This document shows, in pieces, positions 52,811 to 61,726 of a stretch of DNA of 64,000 bases; positions within the stretch are counted from its first letter, which is position 1; the number at the start of each line of letters is the position of its first letter. The translations under genes were made by a program, and so were the position numbers. The notes beneath the pieces are model-generated. The model did not search any database and was not told the DNA's origin. It was given only the letters and a program-made list of their open reading frames with translations. The DNA is from JAXMEQ01 sp046348225 (GTDB taxonomy: Bacteria > Pseudomonadota > Gammaproteobacteria > Burkholderiales > Burkholderiaceae_C), in the NCBI GenBank assembly GCA_046348225.1, contig JAXMEQ010000002.1:434001-498000 (forward strand), given 5' to 3'.

Positions 52811-54245
52811 CGCGCTGCGCCGCATCGTTGGTTCGACCCATGTCCTCACACACGACGACCCGGGCGCCGACCTGAGTCCCTGGGAACAGGACTGGCGCAA
52901 GCGTGTGCGTGGCCAGGCACTGGCCGTGGTACGCCCCGGCAATACCGCCGAAGTGGCGGCGGTGGTCAAGGCCATCGCGGCGGCCCGCGCGGGCGGCCAG
53001 ACGGTCAGCATCGTGCCGCAGGGCGGCAACACCGGGCTGGTGGTAGGCGGCGTGCCCGATGGCACCGGCACCCAGGTGCTGCTGACGCTGCAGCGCATGA
53101 ACCGCGTGCGCGCCATCGACCCGGCCAACCTGACCCTGACGGTCGAGGCCGGCTGCGTGCTGCAGAACGTGCAGCAGGCGGCCGACGACGCGGGCTTCCT
53201 GTTCCCGCTGAGCCTGGGCGCCGAAGGCAGCTGCACCATTGGCGGCAACCTGGGCACCAACGCCGGCGGCACGCAGGTGCTGCGCTACGGCAATGCGCGC
53301 GAACTGTGCCTGGGGCTGGAGGTCGTCACGGCACAGGGTGAGGTCTGGAGCGGACTGACCGGCCTGCGCAAGGACAACACCGGCTACGACCTGCGCGACC
53401 TGTTCATTGGCGCGGAAGGCACGCTGGGCATCATCACCGCCGCCACACTCAAGCTCTACCCCAAGCCTGCCGCCCAGCTCACGGCCTGGGCAGCGGTGCC
53501 GTCGATGGCGCACGCCGTCACGCTGCTGGGCCTGGCCCACCAGCAGCTGGGCGCAGCGCTCACCGGCTTTGAGGTGATGGGCCAGTTTGCACTGAGCCTG
53601 GTGGACAGGCATTACCCCCAGATGCGCGTGCCGCTGTACAAGGACACGCCGTACTGCGTGCTGCTGGAAACGTCGGACAGCGAAAGCGAAGACCACGCGC
53701 GTGGCCGCTTCGAGGCCCTGCTGGAGGCCGCGCTCGAAGGCGGCTGCGTCAGCGACGCGGTAATCGCCGAAAACATCGCCCAGGCGCACGCGCTGTGGCA
53801 CATCCGCGAGAGCATCACACTGGCGCAGGTGGAAGAAGGCCTGAACATCAAGCACGACATTTCCATCCCGGTCTCCAGCATCCCGGCGTTCTGTGAAGCA
53901 ACCGATGCGCTGCTGCAGCGCGAGGTGCCCGGCGTGCGGCTGGTGAACTTTGGCCACCTGGGCGACGGCAACCTGCACTACAACGTGCAGGCCCCCGCCA
54001 CCGGGCCGTACGCCAACGACACCCGGGGCTTCCTGCGCGACTGGGAAGACAAGGTCAATACGCTGGTGTACGACTCGGTCAAGCAGTTCGACGGCTCGAT
54101 TTCTGCCGAACACGGCGTCGGCGCACTCAAGGCCGACAAGCTGCCGGGCTACAAGTCACCCGTGGCGCTGCAGCTGATGCGCGCCATCAAGCAGGCGCTG
54201 GACCCGCAGAACATCATGAACCCGGGGCGGGTGCTGGCGGGCTGA
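52797..54245 (+). CDS. FAD-linked 2-hydroxyacid oxidase/dehydrogenase (GlcD/D-2-HGDH type)
   Basis: 482 aa from ATG 52797 (MELLDALRRIVG), 10 nt after GAGG; the nearer ATG 52788 is too close to it. A PCMH-type FAD domain (VSIVPQGGNTGLVVGGVPDG, GNLGTNAGGTQVLRYGNAR) and an FAD-oxidase C-terminal domain with NFGHLGDGNLHYN and SISAEHGVG are present. It oxidises a D-2-hydroxyacid such as glycolate, D-lactate or D-2-hydroxyglutarate. Absence of glcE/glcF favours a stand-alone dehydrogenase. Confidence 0.92.
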   Translation: MELLDALRRIVGSTHVLTHDDPGADLSPWEQDWRKRVRGQALAVVRPGNTAEVAAVVKAIAAARAGGQTVSIVPQGGNTGLVVGGVPDGTGTQVLLTLQRMNRVRAIDPANLTLTVEAGCVLQNVQQAADDAGFLFPLSLGAEGSCTIGGNLGTNAGGTQVLRYGNARELCLGLEVVTAQGEVWSGLTGLRKDNTGYDLRDLFIGAEGTLGIITAATLKLYPKPAAQLTAWAAVPSMAHAVTLLGLAHQQLGAALTGFEVMGQFALSLVDRHYPQMRVPLYKDTPYCVLLETSDSESEDHARGRFEALLEAALEGGCVSDAVIAENIAQAHALWHIRESITLAQVEEGLNIKHDISIPVSSIPAFCEATDALLQREVPGVRLVNFGHLGDGNLHYNVQAPATGPYANDTRGFLRDWEDKVNTLVYDSVKQFDGSISAEHGVGALKADKLPGYKSPVALQLMRAIKQALDPQNIMNPGRVLAG

Positions 54246-54249
54246 AGCC

Positions 54250-55584
54250 TCACGCCGCCGCGAGGCGCTGCGCCAGTCGCGCCAGCCGCGCGCGGTAAGC
54301 CCCCGCCTCAAACGCCCGGCGCGCATTGCCACTGTCCACCGCCGCCTGCGCCACGCGCAGCGACACCGCCTCCAGCAGGCGCGTGTCCAGCAAGGTGGGC
54401 AGCAGTTTGTCGCGGCCAAAGGCGGCGTCGCTGCGGGCCAGATCGGCCAGCGCGAGTACCGCCGCCTTCTTCATGGCCTCGTTGATCTGCGGCGCGCCCA
54501 CGTCCAGCGCAGCGCGGAACAGGTAGGGGAAGCACAGCGCGTTGTTGACCTGGTTGGCATAGTCTGACCGGCCGGTGGCGGTGATGGCGTCGGGCGCCAC
54601 GGCCATCACGAGCTCGGGGCGGATTTCGGGCTCGGGGTTGGCCAGGCCAAACACCACCGGCCGTGCCGCCATGCTCTGCACCATGGCCTGGCTCACCGCG
54701 CCGGGGCCCGACAGACCCAGCACCATGTCCGCGCCCACCAGTGCATCGGCCAGCGTGCGGGCAGCGGTGTCGCGGGCCCAGGCGGCCTTCTCGCCCGTGT
54801 CGCCACGGCCGGTGTGGATGACGCCTTTGGAGTCGCACACGATCGTGTTGGCTTTGCTCAGGCCCAAGCTGACCAGCAGTTCCAGGCAAGCCACGGCCGC
54901 AGCACCGGCGCCATTGCAGACCAGCTTCACGTCTTCCAGCTTCTTACCCTGCAGGTGCAGCGCGTTCATCAGCCCGGCGGCGACCACAATCGCGGTGCCA
55001 TGCTGGTCGTCGTGGAACACCGGAATCGGCAGGCGCGCGCGCAGGGCGCGTTCGATTTCAAAGCACTCGGGCGCCTTGATGTCTTCCAGGTTGATGCCGC
55101 CAAACGTGGGGTGCAGGCTGGCAATGATCTCGATGAGTTTTTTCGGGTTGGTCTCGTCGATCTCGATGTCAAACGCGTCAATGCCGGCAAAGCGCTTGAA
55201 CAGCACCGACTTGCCTTCCATCACCGGCTTGCCGGCGACCGCGCCGATATTGCCCAGCCCCAGCACCGCCGTGCCGTTGGTGATGACGGCCACCAAGTTG
55301 CCCTTGGCGGTGTAGTCATAAGCCAGCGCCGGGTCGCGCGCAATTTCGAGGCAAGGCACCGCCACACCGGGCGAGTAGGCCAGCGACAGGTCGTCCATCG
55401 ACGCCACGCGCTTGGTCACGGCAATGCCGATCTTGCCGCCAATGTCGTCCGCGTTCTGCGGCCGGTGGTAGGCCAGCGCCGCCGCGTGCAGGCCGGCGCC
55501 TTCTTCGGCGGGGGCGAATTGCTGTTGCTGCGGCTGGGGGGCGGGCGTCGTGGACTGCGCACCGGGAGCGTTGGGCTGCTTCAT
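54250..55584 (-). CDS. malic enzyme, short form without phosphotransacetylase domain
   Basis: 444 aa from ATG 55584, preceded by GAGG; the ATG at 55596 has no ribosome binding site. Malic-enzyme core: SPGVAVPCLEIARDP, VITNGTAVLGLGNIGA, PVFHDDQHGTAIVVAAGL, SGPGAVSQAM. It oxidatively decarboxylates malate to pyruvate. Gammaproteobacterial MaeB and most proteobacterial NADP enzymes carry a C-terminal Pta-like domain of about 320 residues, absent here. An unusual Pro/Gln-rich N-terminal extension (APQPQQQQFAPAEE) precedes the fold. Confidence 0.92.
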   Translation of the reverse strand: MKQPNAPGAQSTTPAPQPQQQQFAPAEEGAGLHAAALAYHRPQNADDIGGKIGIAVTKRVASMDDLSLAYSPGVAVPCLEIARDPALAYDYTAKGNLVAVITNGTAVLGLGNIGAVAGKPVMEGKSVLFKRFAGIDAFDIEIDETNPKKLIEIIASLHPTFGGINLEDIKAPECFEIERALRARLPIPVFHDDQHGTAIVVAAGLMNALHLQGKKLEDVKLVCNGAGAAAVACLELLVSLGLSKANTIVCDSKGVIHTGRGDTGEKAAWARDTAARTLADALVGADMVLGLSGPGAVSQAMVQSMAARPVVFGLANPEPEIRPELVMAVAPDAITATGRSDYANQVNNALCFPYLFRAALDVGAPQINEAMKKAAVLALADLARSDAAFGRDKLLPTLLDTRLLEAVSLRVAQAAVDSGNARRAFEAGAYRARLARLAQRLAAA

Positions 55585-55757
55585 GGGGGACCTCATCGTT
55601 GTTCTGGGCAGGAAAACATTGTCCTGCGCCGGCAGGCTGCGAGCCTACGTGTTTCCCCACACGCGAGGCAATAGACTTTTGCGGGCTGGCGCTGCAATGC
55701 ATCGGCTTATGAGCGATCCACATAAAATGGCCAGCCAACCTGTGGAAGCCTGTCCCC

Positions 55758-56591
55758 ATGACCCAGCGCCCCGTCCGCTCGCAGTACGAAGACTTCATGC
55801 GCCACGTGTACACCACGGGCACCCCCAAGACCGACCGCACCGGCACCGGCACGAGAAGCGTGTTTGGCTACCAGATGCGGTTTGACCTGAACGAGGGCTT
55901 TCCGCTGGTCACCACCAAGAAGGTGCACCTCAAGTCCATCATCCACGAACTGCTGTGGTTCCTGACCGGCTCGAGCAACAACAACTGGCTGAAGGAACGC
56001 GGCGTGACCATCTGGGACGAATGGGCCCGCCCCGACGGCGACCTGGGCCCTGTGTACGGCGTGCAGTGGCGCAGCTGGCCCACGCCCGACGGCGGGCATA
56101 TCGACCAGATCGCCGAGGTCATCAAGACGCTCAAGACCAACCCGGACAGCCGCCGCATCATCGTCAGCGCCTGGAACGTGGCCGAGCTGAACAAGATGGC
56201 GCTGATGCCGTGCCACGCCTTCTTCCAGTTCTATGTGGCGCCATCGCAGGTGGCTGGCGAGCCCGGCAAACTCAGCTGCCAGCTCTACCAGCGCAGCGCC
56301 GACATCTTCCTCGGCGTGCCGTTCAACATCGCGTCCTACGCGCTACTGACGCACATGGTGGCCCAGCAGTGCAACCTGGCGGTGGGCGACTTCATCTGGA
56401 CCGGCGGCGACTGCCACATCTACAGCAACCACGACGAACAGGTGGAACTCCAGCTCAGCCGCACGCCCTACCCCTACCCGGTGCTGAACATCAAGCGCAA
56501 GCCCGACTCGATCCTTGACTACCAGTACGAAGACTTTGAAGTGCTGGACTACCAGTGCCACGGCGCCATCAAGGCCCCGGTGGCGGTGTGA
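55758..56591 (+). CDS. thyA: thymidylate synthase
   Basis: 277 aa. DRTGTGTRSVFGYQMRFDL, nucleophile Cys152 in MPCHAFFQFYV, QRSADIFLGVPFNIASYALLTHM and GDCHIYSNH are diagnostic. It methylates dUMP using methylene-tetrahydrofolate and yields dihydrofolate for the FolA encoded next. Divergent from the malic enzyme gene. Confidence 0.98.
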   Translation: MTQRPVRSQYEDFMRHVYTTGTPKTDRTGTGTRSVFGYQMRFDLNEGFPLVTTKKVHLKSIIHELLWFLTGSSNNNWLKERGVTIWDEWARPDGDLGPVYGVQWRSWPTPDGGHIDQIAEVIKTLKTNPDSRRIIVSAWNVAELNKMALMPCHAFFQFYVAPSQVAGEPGKLSCQLYQRSADIFLGVPFNIASYALLTHMVAQQCNLAVGDFIWTGGDCHIYSNHDEQVELQLSRTPYPYPVLNIKRKPDSILDYQYEDFEVLDYQCHGAIKAPVAV

Positions 56592-56593
56592 GC

Positions 56594-57091
56594 ATGCAGA
56601 TCCACCTGATCTGGGCGCAGGCCCGTGGTGGCGTCATTGGCAAGGACAACCGCATCCCGTGGCGGCTGCCGGAGGACATGGCGCACTTCAAGGCGCTCAC
56701 GGCGGGCCACCCGGTCATCATGGGCCGCAGGACCTGGGACTCGCTGCCGCCGAAGTTCCGGCCGCTGCCGGGGCGCCGCAACATTGTGCTCACACGCTCT
56801 GCAAGCTGGAACGAAATCGGCGCGGAACCCGCTTCCACACTGCGTGAGGCGCTACAAAAATGTGAGCAAAGTGCGCAGGTCTGGGTGATCGGCGGTGCCG
56901 ACGTGTATGCCCAGGCGCTGCCACTGGCCACGCGCGCCGAGGTCACCGAGATCGATGCCGACTTTGCCGGCGACGCGTATGCGCCGGCGCTGGGCCCGGG
57001 CTGGACAGAAGTGGCGCGTGCGCGCCATGTGTCGGCCACTGGCCTGCCCTACAGTTTTGTCTCCCATACCAACACACAACAAGGAAACTGA
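56594..57091 (+). CDS. folA: dihydrofolate reductase
   Basis: 165 aa. IWAQARGGVIGKDNRIPWRLPEDMAHFKALT carries the substrate-binding acidic residue, followed by GRRTWDSLP and VIGGADVYAQAL. It reduces dihydrofolate made by ThyA. The start is ATG 56594; a GTG at 56588 overlapping the thyA stop (GTGA) is an alternative. A 57-bp repeat copy (56811-56867) is antisense and decoded as roughly STLREALQKCE, with AT-rich codons unlike the rest of the gene. Confidence 0.96.
   Translation: MQIHLIWAQARGGVIGKDNRIPWRLPEDMAHFKALTAGHPVIMGRRTWDSLPPKFRPLPGRRNIVLTRSASWNEIGAEPASTLREALQKCEQSAQVWVIGGADVYAQALPLATRAEVTEIDADFAGDAYAPALGPGWTEVARARHVSATGLPYSFVSHTNTQQGN
56811..56867 (-). repeat. 57-bp dispersed repeat, copy 11 (diverged), inside folA
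   Basis: Core GCTACAAAAATGTGAGC (56851-56867; one arm mismatch). On the minus strand it continues GCCTCACGCAG then GAAGCGGG, after which similarity fades. Confidence 0.6.
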
Positions 57092-57092
57092 G

Positions 57093-57686
57093 ATGTCTTC
57101 TGGCGGATTTCACGTGCACGGACCGCACGACCACGAACTCGAACACGCTGCGCAGCACGGCGCACAGGGCGAGCATGGTGGCGGCATGATCAACCAGATC
57201 GCCATGTTCACCGCGATCATCGCCACCGTGGGCGCCATCTTTGCGTACATGGGCGGCGCCACGCAGGCCAATGCGGGCCTGTTCAAGAACAACGCCGCCA
57301 TCAAGAAGACCGAGGCGTCGAACCAGTGGAATTACTTCCAGAGCAAGAGCACCAAGCAGTCGCTGGCCGAGGTGTCGCGCGACCTTACGGTGGCCGACGC
57401 TGAGAAGGCCAAGTACCAGGCCAAGATTGACCGCTACGAAAAGGAAAAGGCCGAGATCAAGGCCGTGGCCGAAAAGCTGGAGGCCGAAGCCACCGACTGG
57501 GACAGGCAGTCTGATGCACAAATGCACCAGCACCACCGCTGGGCCCAGGCCACCACCGTGCTGCAGGTGGCCATTGCGCTGGCCGCGATCGCACTGCTGA
57601 CCAAGAAGAAGTGGCTGGAATACGCCATGTTCGGGGCGGGCGCTGCGGGTGTGCTGGTCGGTGCGCTGGCCGTGTTCCACATCTGA
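57093..57686 (+). CDS. DUF4337 membrane protein with His-rich N-terminus
   Basis: 197 aa from ATG 57093, with AAGGAAA upstream. The first 30 residues are rich in His (FHVHGPHDHELEHAAQHG). Next come a membrane helix (IAMFTAIIATVGAIFAYMGG), a charged coiled-coil-like stretch (about 65-140) and two C-terminal helices (ATTVLQVAIALAAIALLT, AMFGAGAAGVLVGALAVF). Matches the DUF4337 layout; function unknown. The His cluster could bind metal. It lies immediately after folA and before xth. Confidence 0.85.
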   Translation: MSSGGFHVHGPHDHELEHAAQHGAQGEHGGGMINQIAMFTAIIATVGAIFAYMGGATQANAGLFKNNAAIKKTEASNQWNYFQSKSTKQSLAEVSRDLTVADAEKAKYQAKIDRYEKEKAEIKAVAEKLEAEATDWDRQSDAQMHQHHRWAQATTVLQVAIALAAIALLTKKKWLEYAMFGAGAAGVLVGALAVFHI

Positions 57687-57694
57687 GTGTCCTC

Positions 57695-58477
57695 ATGAAG
57701 ATTGCCACCTGGAACGTCAATTCGCTGACGGCGCGTCACCAGCATGTGCTCGACTGGCTGGCCGCCAACCCGGTGGACGCGCTGTGTCTGCAGGAACTGA
57801 AGATGACGGACGACAAGTTTCCGTTTGACGCCTTGCAGGCTGCTGGCTACGAGGCCGTGGCCTTCGGGCAGAAAACGTACAACGGCGTGGCCATCCTGAG
57901 CCGCACACCGGCGCGCGACGTGGTGCGCAACATTCCGGGCTTTGGCGACGAGCAAGCCCGCGTGATCGCCGCCACGCTGGACACGCCGCTGGGCGAGCTG
58001 CGCCTGATCAACGGCTACTTCGTCAACGGGCAGGAGCCCGGCAGCGAAAAGTTCGCCTACAAGATGAAGTGGCTGCAGGCCCTGCACGACTGGGTGCAGG
58101 CGCAGCTGGCCGCACACCCGCGGCTGGTGCTGCTGGGCGACTTCAATGTGGCGCCCGAAGACCGCGACAGCTACGACCCCGTGGGCCTGCGCGAGACGAT
58201 CCACCACACCACCGAGGAACGCGAACACTTCCGCAAGCTGCTGGCGCTGGGCCTGACCGACAGCTTCCGCCTGTTCGAGCAGCCCGAGAAAAGCTATTCG
58301 TGGTGGGATTACCGCATGCTGGGTTACCAGAAGAACCGCGGCCTGCGCATCGACCACATTCTGGTGAGCGAGGCGCTCAGGCCGCTGGTGAAGGCCTGCA
58401 CGATTGACCGCGTGCCCCGCAAGTGGGACAAGCCCAGCGACCACACCCCCGTGGTCGTGGATCTACTCCAGGCCTAG
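57695..58477 (+). CDS. xth: exodeoxyribonuclease III (AP endonuclease)
   Basis: 260 aa. MKIATWNVNSLTARHQHVLDWL, CLQELKMTDDKFP (metal-binding Glu), VLLGDFNVAPEDRDSYDP and PSDHTPVVVDL (catalytic His) identify the ExoIII/APE family. It repairs abasic sites and removes blocked 3' ends. The start is ATG 57695, 8 bp after the DUF4337 gene. The last 15 bp overlap the convergent glnG stop. Confidence 0.95.
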   Translation: MKIATWNVNSLTARHQHVLDWLAANPVDALCLQELKMTDDKFPFDALQAAGYEAVAFGQKTYNGVAILSRTPARDVVRNIPGFGDEQARVIAATLDTPLGELRLINGYFVNGQEPGSEKFAYKMKWLQALHDWVQAQLAAHPRLVLLGDFNVAPEDRDSYDPVGLRETIHHTTEEREHFRKLLALGLTDSFRLFEQPEKSYSWWDYRMLGYQKNRGLRIDHILVSEALRPLVKACTIDRVPRKWDKPSDHTPVVVDLLQA

Positions 58478-59971
58478 TTCCTGGATCTTGCGGGTGATGG
58501 TGTTGCGGCCGATGCCGAGCTTCTGCGCGGCCTCGATGCGACGGCCCCGCGTGTTGGCCAGTGCGGTCAGGATGAGTTTCGACTCGAAGCGCTTGGTCAG
58601 CTCGTCCCACACATCGTGCCGGCCGGTGGCCAGCAGTTCCAGCGCCTCGGCTTCCAGCCCGGTTTCCCAGCCACCATGGAGGATGGGCGCGGCATGTGCT
58701 GCCGGCATGGCCAGCGGAGGCGGCACGGTGATGCCCTCTTCCAGCGGCCCCCCGGCGCGCACGACCGGCTCGGCCCGCACCGCAGCTTCGACCGGCGCGG
58801 CCCCGGGCGTCAGCGCCACCTCGGGCGGCAGGTCCTTGGCCTCGATCACCTGTGCGGGCGCCATGACGGTCAGCCAGTGGCAGATGTTTTCCAGCTGGCG
58901 CACGTTGCCCGGGAAGCTGAACGCACCCAGCTGCGCCAGCGCCGCGTCGGAAATGCGCTTGGGCTCCACGCCCAGCTGCTTGGCGCTTTGCTGCAGGAAG
59001 TGGCGCGTCAGCATGGGCACGTCTTCCTTGCGCTCCCGCAGGGCCGGCAGGCGCAGGCGGATCACGTTGAGGCGGTGGAACAGGTCTTCGCGGAACGCGC
59101 CTTCCTTGACGCGTTGCTCCAGGTCCTGGTGGGTCGCGGCAATCACGCGCACATTAGCCTTGACGGCGCTGTGGCCGCCCACGCGGTAGAAATGCCCGTC
59201 GCTGAGCACCCGCAGCAGGCGCGTCTGCAGGTCAAACGGCATGTCGCCGATTTCATCGAGGAACAGCGTGCCGCCCTCGGCCTGCTCGAAGCGGCCGCGG
59301 CGCATGGTCTGCGCGCCGGTGAAGGCGCCGCGCTCGTGGCCGAACAGCTCGGACTCCAGCAGGTCTTTCGGGATGGCTGCCGTGTTGATGGCCACGAAGG
59401 GGCCGCTGGCGCGCGGTGAATGCTTGTGCAGCGCACGGGCCACCAGCTCCTTGCCGGAGCCGGACTCGCCGGTGATCATCACCGTCACGTTGCTCTGCGA
59501 CAGGCGGCCGATGGCGCGGAACACGTCCTGCATCGCGGGTGCCTGGCCCAGCATTTCGGGTGCCGCGGCCATGCGCTCTTCGGCCACCTCTTCGCGCTGG
59601 CTTTCTTCCACCGCGCGACGGATCAGTTCCACCGCCTTGGGCAGGTCAAACGGCTTGGGCAGGTACTCAAAGGCACCGCCCTGGAAGGCGCTGACAGCGC
59701 TGTCCAGGTCGGAGAACGCCGTCATGATGATGACGGGCAGGCCGGGGTGCTTTTCCTTGACCTTGGACAGCAGGTCCAGGCCCGACCCGCCGGGCATGCG
59801 GATGTCGCTCACCAGGATCTGGGGCCCATCGTCCTCGCCGGCGCCTTCGAGGGCCTGCAGCACTTCACGGGGATTGGTGAAGCTGCGCGTGGGCAGATCT
59901 TCACGCAGCAGCGCCTTTTCCAGAACGAAGCGGATCGACTGGTCATCATCAACTATCCAGATCGGCTTCAT
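58463..59971 (-). CDS. glnG: nitrogen regulator NtrC (sigma-54 activator)
   Basis: 502 aa. Receiver domain with phospho-acceptor Asp56 (ILVSDIRMP). AAA+ domain with Walker A GESGSGKE (168-175), the sigma-54 contact loop GAFTGA (215-220) and GTLFLDEIGDM. A Fis-type helix-turn-helix closes the protein (RIEAAQKLGIGRNTITRKIQELG). Phosphorylated by GlnL under nitrogen limitation, it activates sigma-54 promoters such as that of glnA, whose site is in this window. It lies 33 bp after glnL. Confidence 0.97.
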   Translation of the reverse strand: MKPIWIVDDDQSIRFVLEKALLREDLPTRSFTNPREVLQALEGAGEDDGPQILVSDIRMPGGSGLDLLSKVKEKHPGLPVIIMTAFSDLDSAVSAFQGGAFEYLPKPFDLPKAVELIRRAVEESQREEVAEERMAAAPEMLGQAPAMQDVFRAIGRLSQSNVTVMITGESGSGKELVARALHKHSPRASGPFVAINTAAIPKDLLESELFGHERGAFTGAQTMRRGRFEQAEGGTLFLDEIGDMPFDLQTRLLRVLSDGHFYRVGGHSAVKANVRVIAATHQDLEQRVKEGAFREDLFHRLNVIRLRLPALRERKEDVPMLTRHFLQQSAKQLGVEPKRISDAALAQLGAFSFPGNVRQLENICHWLTVMAPAQVIEAKDLPPEVALTPGAAPVEAAVRAEPVVRAGGPLEEGITVPPPLAMPAAHAAPILHGGWETGLEAEALELLATGRHDVWDELTKRFESKLILTALANTRGRRIEAAQKLGIGRNTITRKIQELGLE

Positions 59972-60004
59972 GTGTTTTTTGTCACCTCAGGTCATCACCA
60001 TCGT

Positions 60005-61075
60005 TCAGGGTAACGGAATCAAGATCTTGAAGTCCGTCCGGCCCGGCACACTGTCGCACTCGATCAGGCCGTGGTGTTGCTGGACAAAGGTTTGCGCCAA
60101 AGTCAGCCCCAGCCCTGAACCGCCTTCCCGCCCCGACACCAGCGGGTAAAAGATGCGGTCCTTGATCGAGTCCGGCACGCCGGGCCCGTTGTCGATGACA
60201 TGCAATTCCAGTGCCAGTCGGTACCGCTGCTTTCCAAATGTCACCTGTCGGGCGATGCGGGTGCGAAAAACCAGCTGCGCGTCGCCGGCGGCAATGCGTT
60301 CGGCCAGCGCCTGGCAGGCGTTGTGGGCGATGTTCAGTACCGCCTGGATCAGCTGTTCGCGGTCGCCGCGGAACTCGGGGATGGAGGTGTCGTACTCGCG
60401 CACCACCCGCAGGCCGCGCGGAAACTCGGCCAGGATCAGCGAACGCACCCGCTCGCAGACCTCGTGGATGTTCACGTCACCCACCACATGGGGCCGCCGG
60501 TGTGGCGCCAGCAACCGGTCCACCAGGGTCTGCAGCCGGTCGGCCTCGTGGATGATGACCTGGGTGTATTCGGTGAGCCCGGGGTCGATCTCCATCTGCA
60601 GCAGCTGCGCCGCACCGCGGATGCCGCCCAGCGGGTTCTTGATCTCGTGGGCCAGGTTGCGGATCAGTTCCTTGTTGGCCTGCGCCTGGTCGATCAGGCG
60701 TTCTTCGCGGTCCTGTTTGGCCTGGGCCTCCAGCGGCAGCAGCTCCACGATGATTTCGCCCGGCCGCTCGGTCTGCGCCACGATCACGTGCACCGGCAGC
60801 GGGTCGTGGTTCAGGCGTTTGAGCCAGGCGTCGTAGCGCAGCGCGGCAAATTCGTTGCTGCCCGCGCCTTCCAGCGCGTTTTGCAGGATATGGGGTTCGG
60901 TGAAGCACTCGGGCAGCTGCGAGCCTTCGATCGTCCGGCGGGACGTGCCCAGCGCGTCTTCCAGCGCCGAGTTGGCAAACAGCACGGCGCCGTCGCTGTG
61001 CACAACAGCCACCAGCGTGGCCAGCAGGTCAAACGACTGAAAGCGCAGGGACGAGGAGTTGCGGGCTTGTTCCAA
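60005..61075 (-). CDS. glnL: nitrogen sensor histidine kinase NtrB
   Basis: 356 aa, no membrane segments (cytoplasmic). An N-terminal PAS domain (LLATLVAVVHSDGAVLFANSALEDALG) precedes the HisKA phospho-acceptor His143 in NLAHEIKNPLGG. The HATPase domain has NIAHNACQAL (N box), VIDNGPGVPD and GGSGLGLTLAQTF. PII-controlled kinase/phosphatase of GlnG. It lies between the DUF4124 gene (5 bp) and glnG. Confidence 0.96.
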   Translation of the reverse strand: MEQARNSSSLRFQSFDLLATLVAVVHSDGAVLFANSALEDALGTSRRTIEGSQLPECFTEPHILQNALEGAGSNEFAALRYDAWLKRLNHDPLPVHVIVAQTERPGEIIVELLPLEAQAKQDREERLIDQAQANKELIRNLAHEIKNPLGGIRGAAQLLQMEIDPGLTEYTQVIIHEADRLQTLVDRLLAPHRRPHVVGDVNIHEVCERVRSLILAEFPRGLRVVREYDTSIPEFRGDREQLIQAVLNIAHNACQALAERIAAGDAQLVFRTRIARQVTFGKQRYRLALELHVIDNGPGVPDSIKDRIFYPLVSGREGGSGLGLTLAQTFVQQHHGLIECDSVPGRTDFKILIPLP

Positions 61076-61080
61076 GCGGC

Positions 61081-61587
61081 CTATTTTGGCCCAGAACCCG
61101 TGGCGCCCGAGCGGCCCAGCTCGCGGCGGATACCGGCGATGTCGCTTTCATTGCGGGCGATGCTGGCCTTGAGCTCGGCTACCCGGTCCAGGTACTTCTG
61201 GTGGTTGCGCGCCTCATTGCCCATTTTTTCGGGCTCGCCGTTGTTGTATTCCTTGAGCAGCTCGGCCTGGCGGGCTTCGGCCTTCTTCAGTTCCGCTTCG
61301 AGAATGGCGCGTGCGTCGTTGTCACGGGCGCGCTGCTCGCTGCTGTCGATGCGCTGGCCGGCCTGCGGCGCATTGGCCACACGCACCGGTGCTGCCGCCG
61401 CCGGCGGGTTGACGCGGGTGCCCTCGACAATGGTCACATTGCCACCTTCCACCAGCTTGCATCCGCGGGCCTGGGCCTCGGACGCGTTGTTGGTGTATTC
61501 GTTGCCGCAACGGAAGATGCGGCTCTGGGCCTGGCTGTTTGCTACCAAAACCATAGCAAACAACGGGATGAATAAAGCGTACTTCAT
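61081..61587 (-). CDS. DUF4124 exported protein
   Basis: 168 aa from ATG 61587, with GAGGAGAA upstream. A signal peptide (MKYALFIPLFAMVLVANSQAQ) is followed by the short DUF4124 motif IFRCGNEYTNN with conserved Cys residues. A charged helical, probably coiled-coil region (about 85-155) and a Gly-rich end follow. Function unknown. It sits 5 bp before glnL and after the glnA terminator, so it is the first gene of the glnL-glnG transcript. A 17-bp repeat core lies in the signal-peptide codons. Confidence 0.85.
   Translation of the reverse strand: MKYALFIPLFAMVLVANSQAQSRIFRCGNEYTNNASEAQARGCKLVEGGNVTIVEGTRVNPPAAAAPVRVANAPQAGQRIDSSEQRARDNDARAILEAELKKAEARQAELLKEYNNGEPEKMGNEARNHQKYLDRVAELKASIARNESDIAGIRRELGRSGATGSGPK
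61541..61557. repeat. 17-bp repeat core, copy 12
   Basis: GCTACCAAAACCATAGC, extended by flanking TTT/AAA to a 23-bp dyad. No clear 40-bp arm follows. On the coding strand it encodes AMVLVA of the DUF4124 signal peptide. Confidence 0.6.
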
Positions 61588-61677
61588 TGCTTTCTCCTCG
61601 CATCTCTGAAATGCAGGGACGGTCTGCCAGTATGCGGCAATCACCGGCGAATTCAAAATGAACACCCTTCGCCCAAT

Positions 61678-61704
61678 AAAAAAGGACGGCTTGCGCCGTC
61701 CTTT
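61678..61704 (-). terminator. rho-independent terminator of glnA
   Basis: Perfect 10-bp stem AAAGGACGGC/GCCGTCCTTT (61681-61690 with 61695-61704), loop TTGC, followed on the minus strand by a run of T. A second dyad ACTGTAA-N4-TTACAGT (61716-61733) spans the glnA stop codon just before it. Confidence 0.88.
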
Positions 61705-61726
61705 CCACACCACAAACTGTAAAAAA

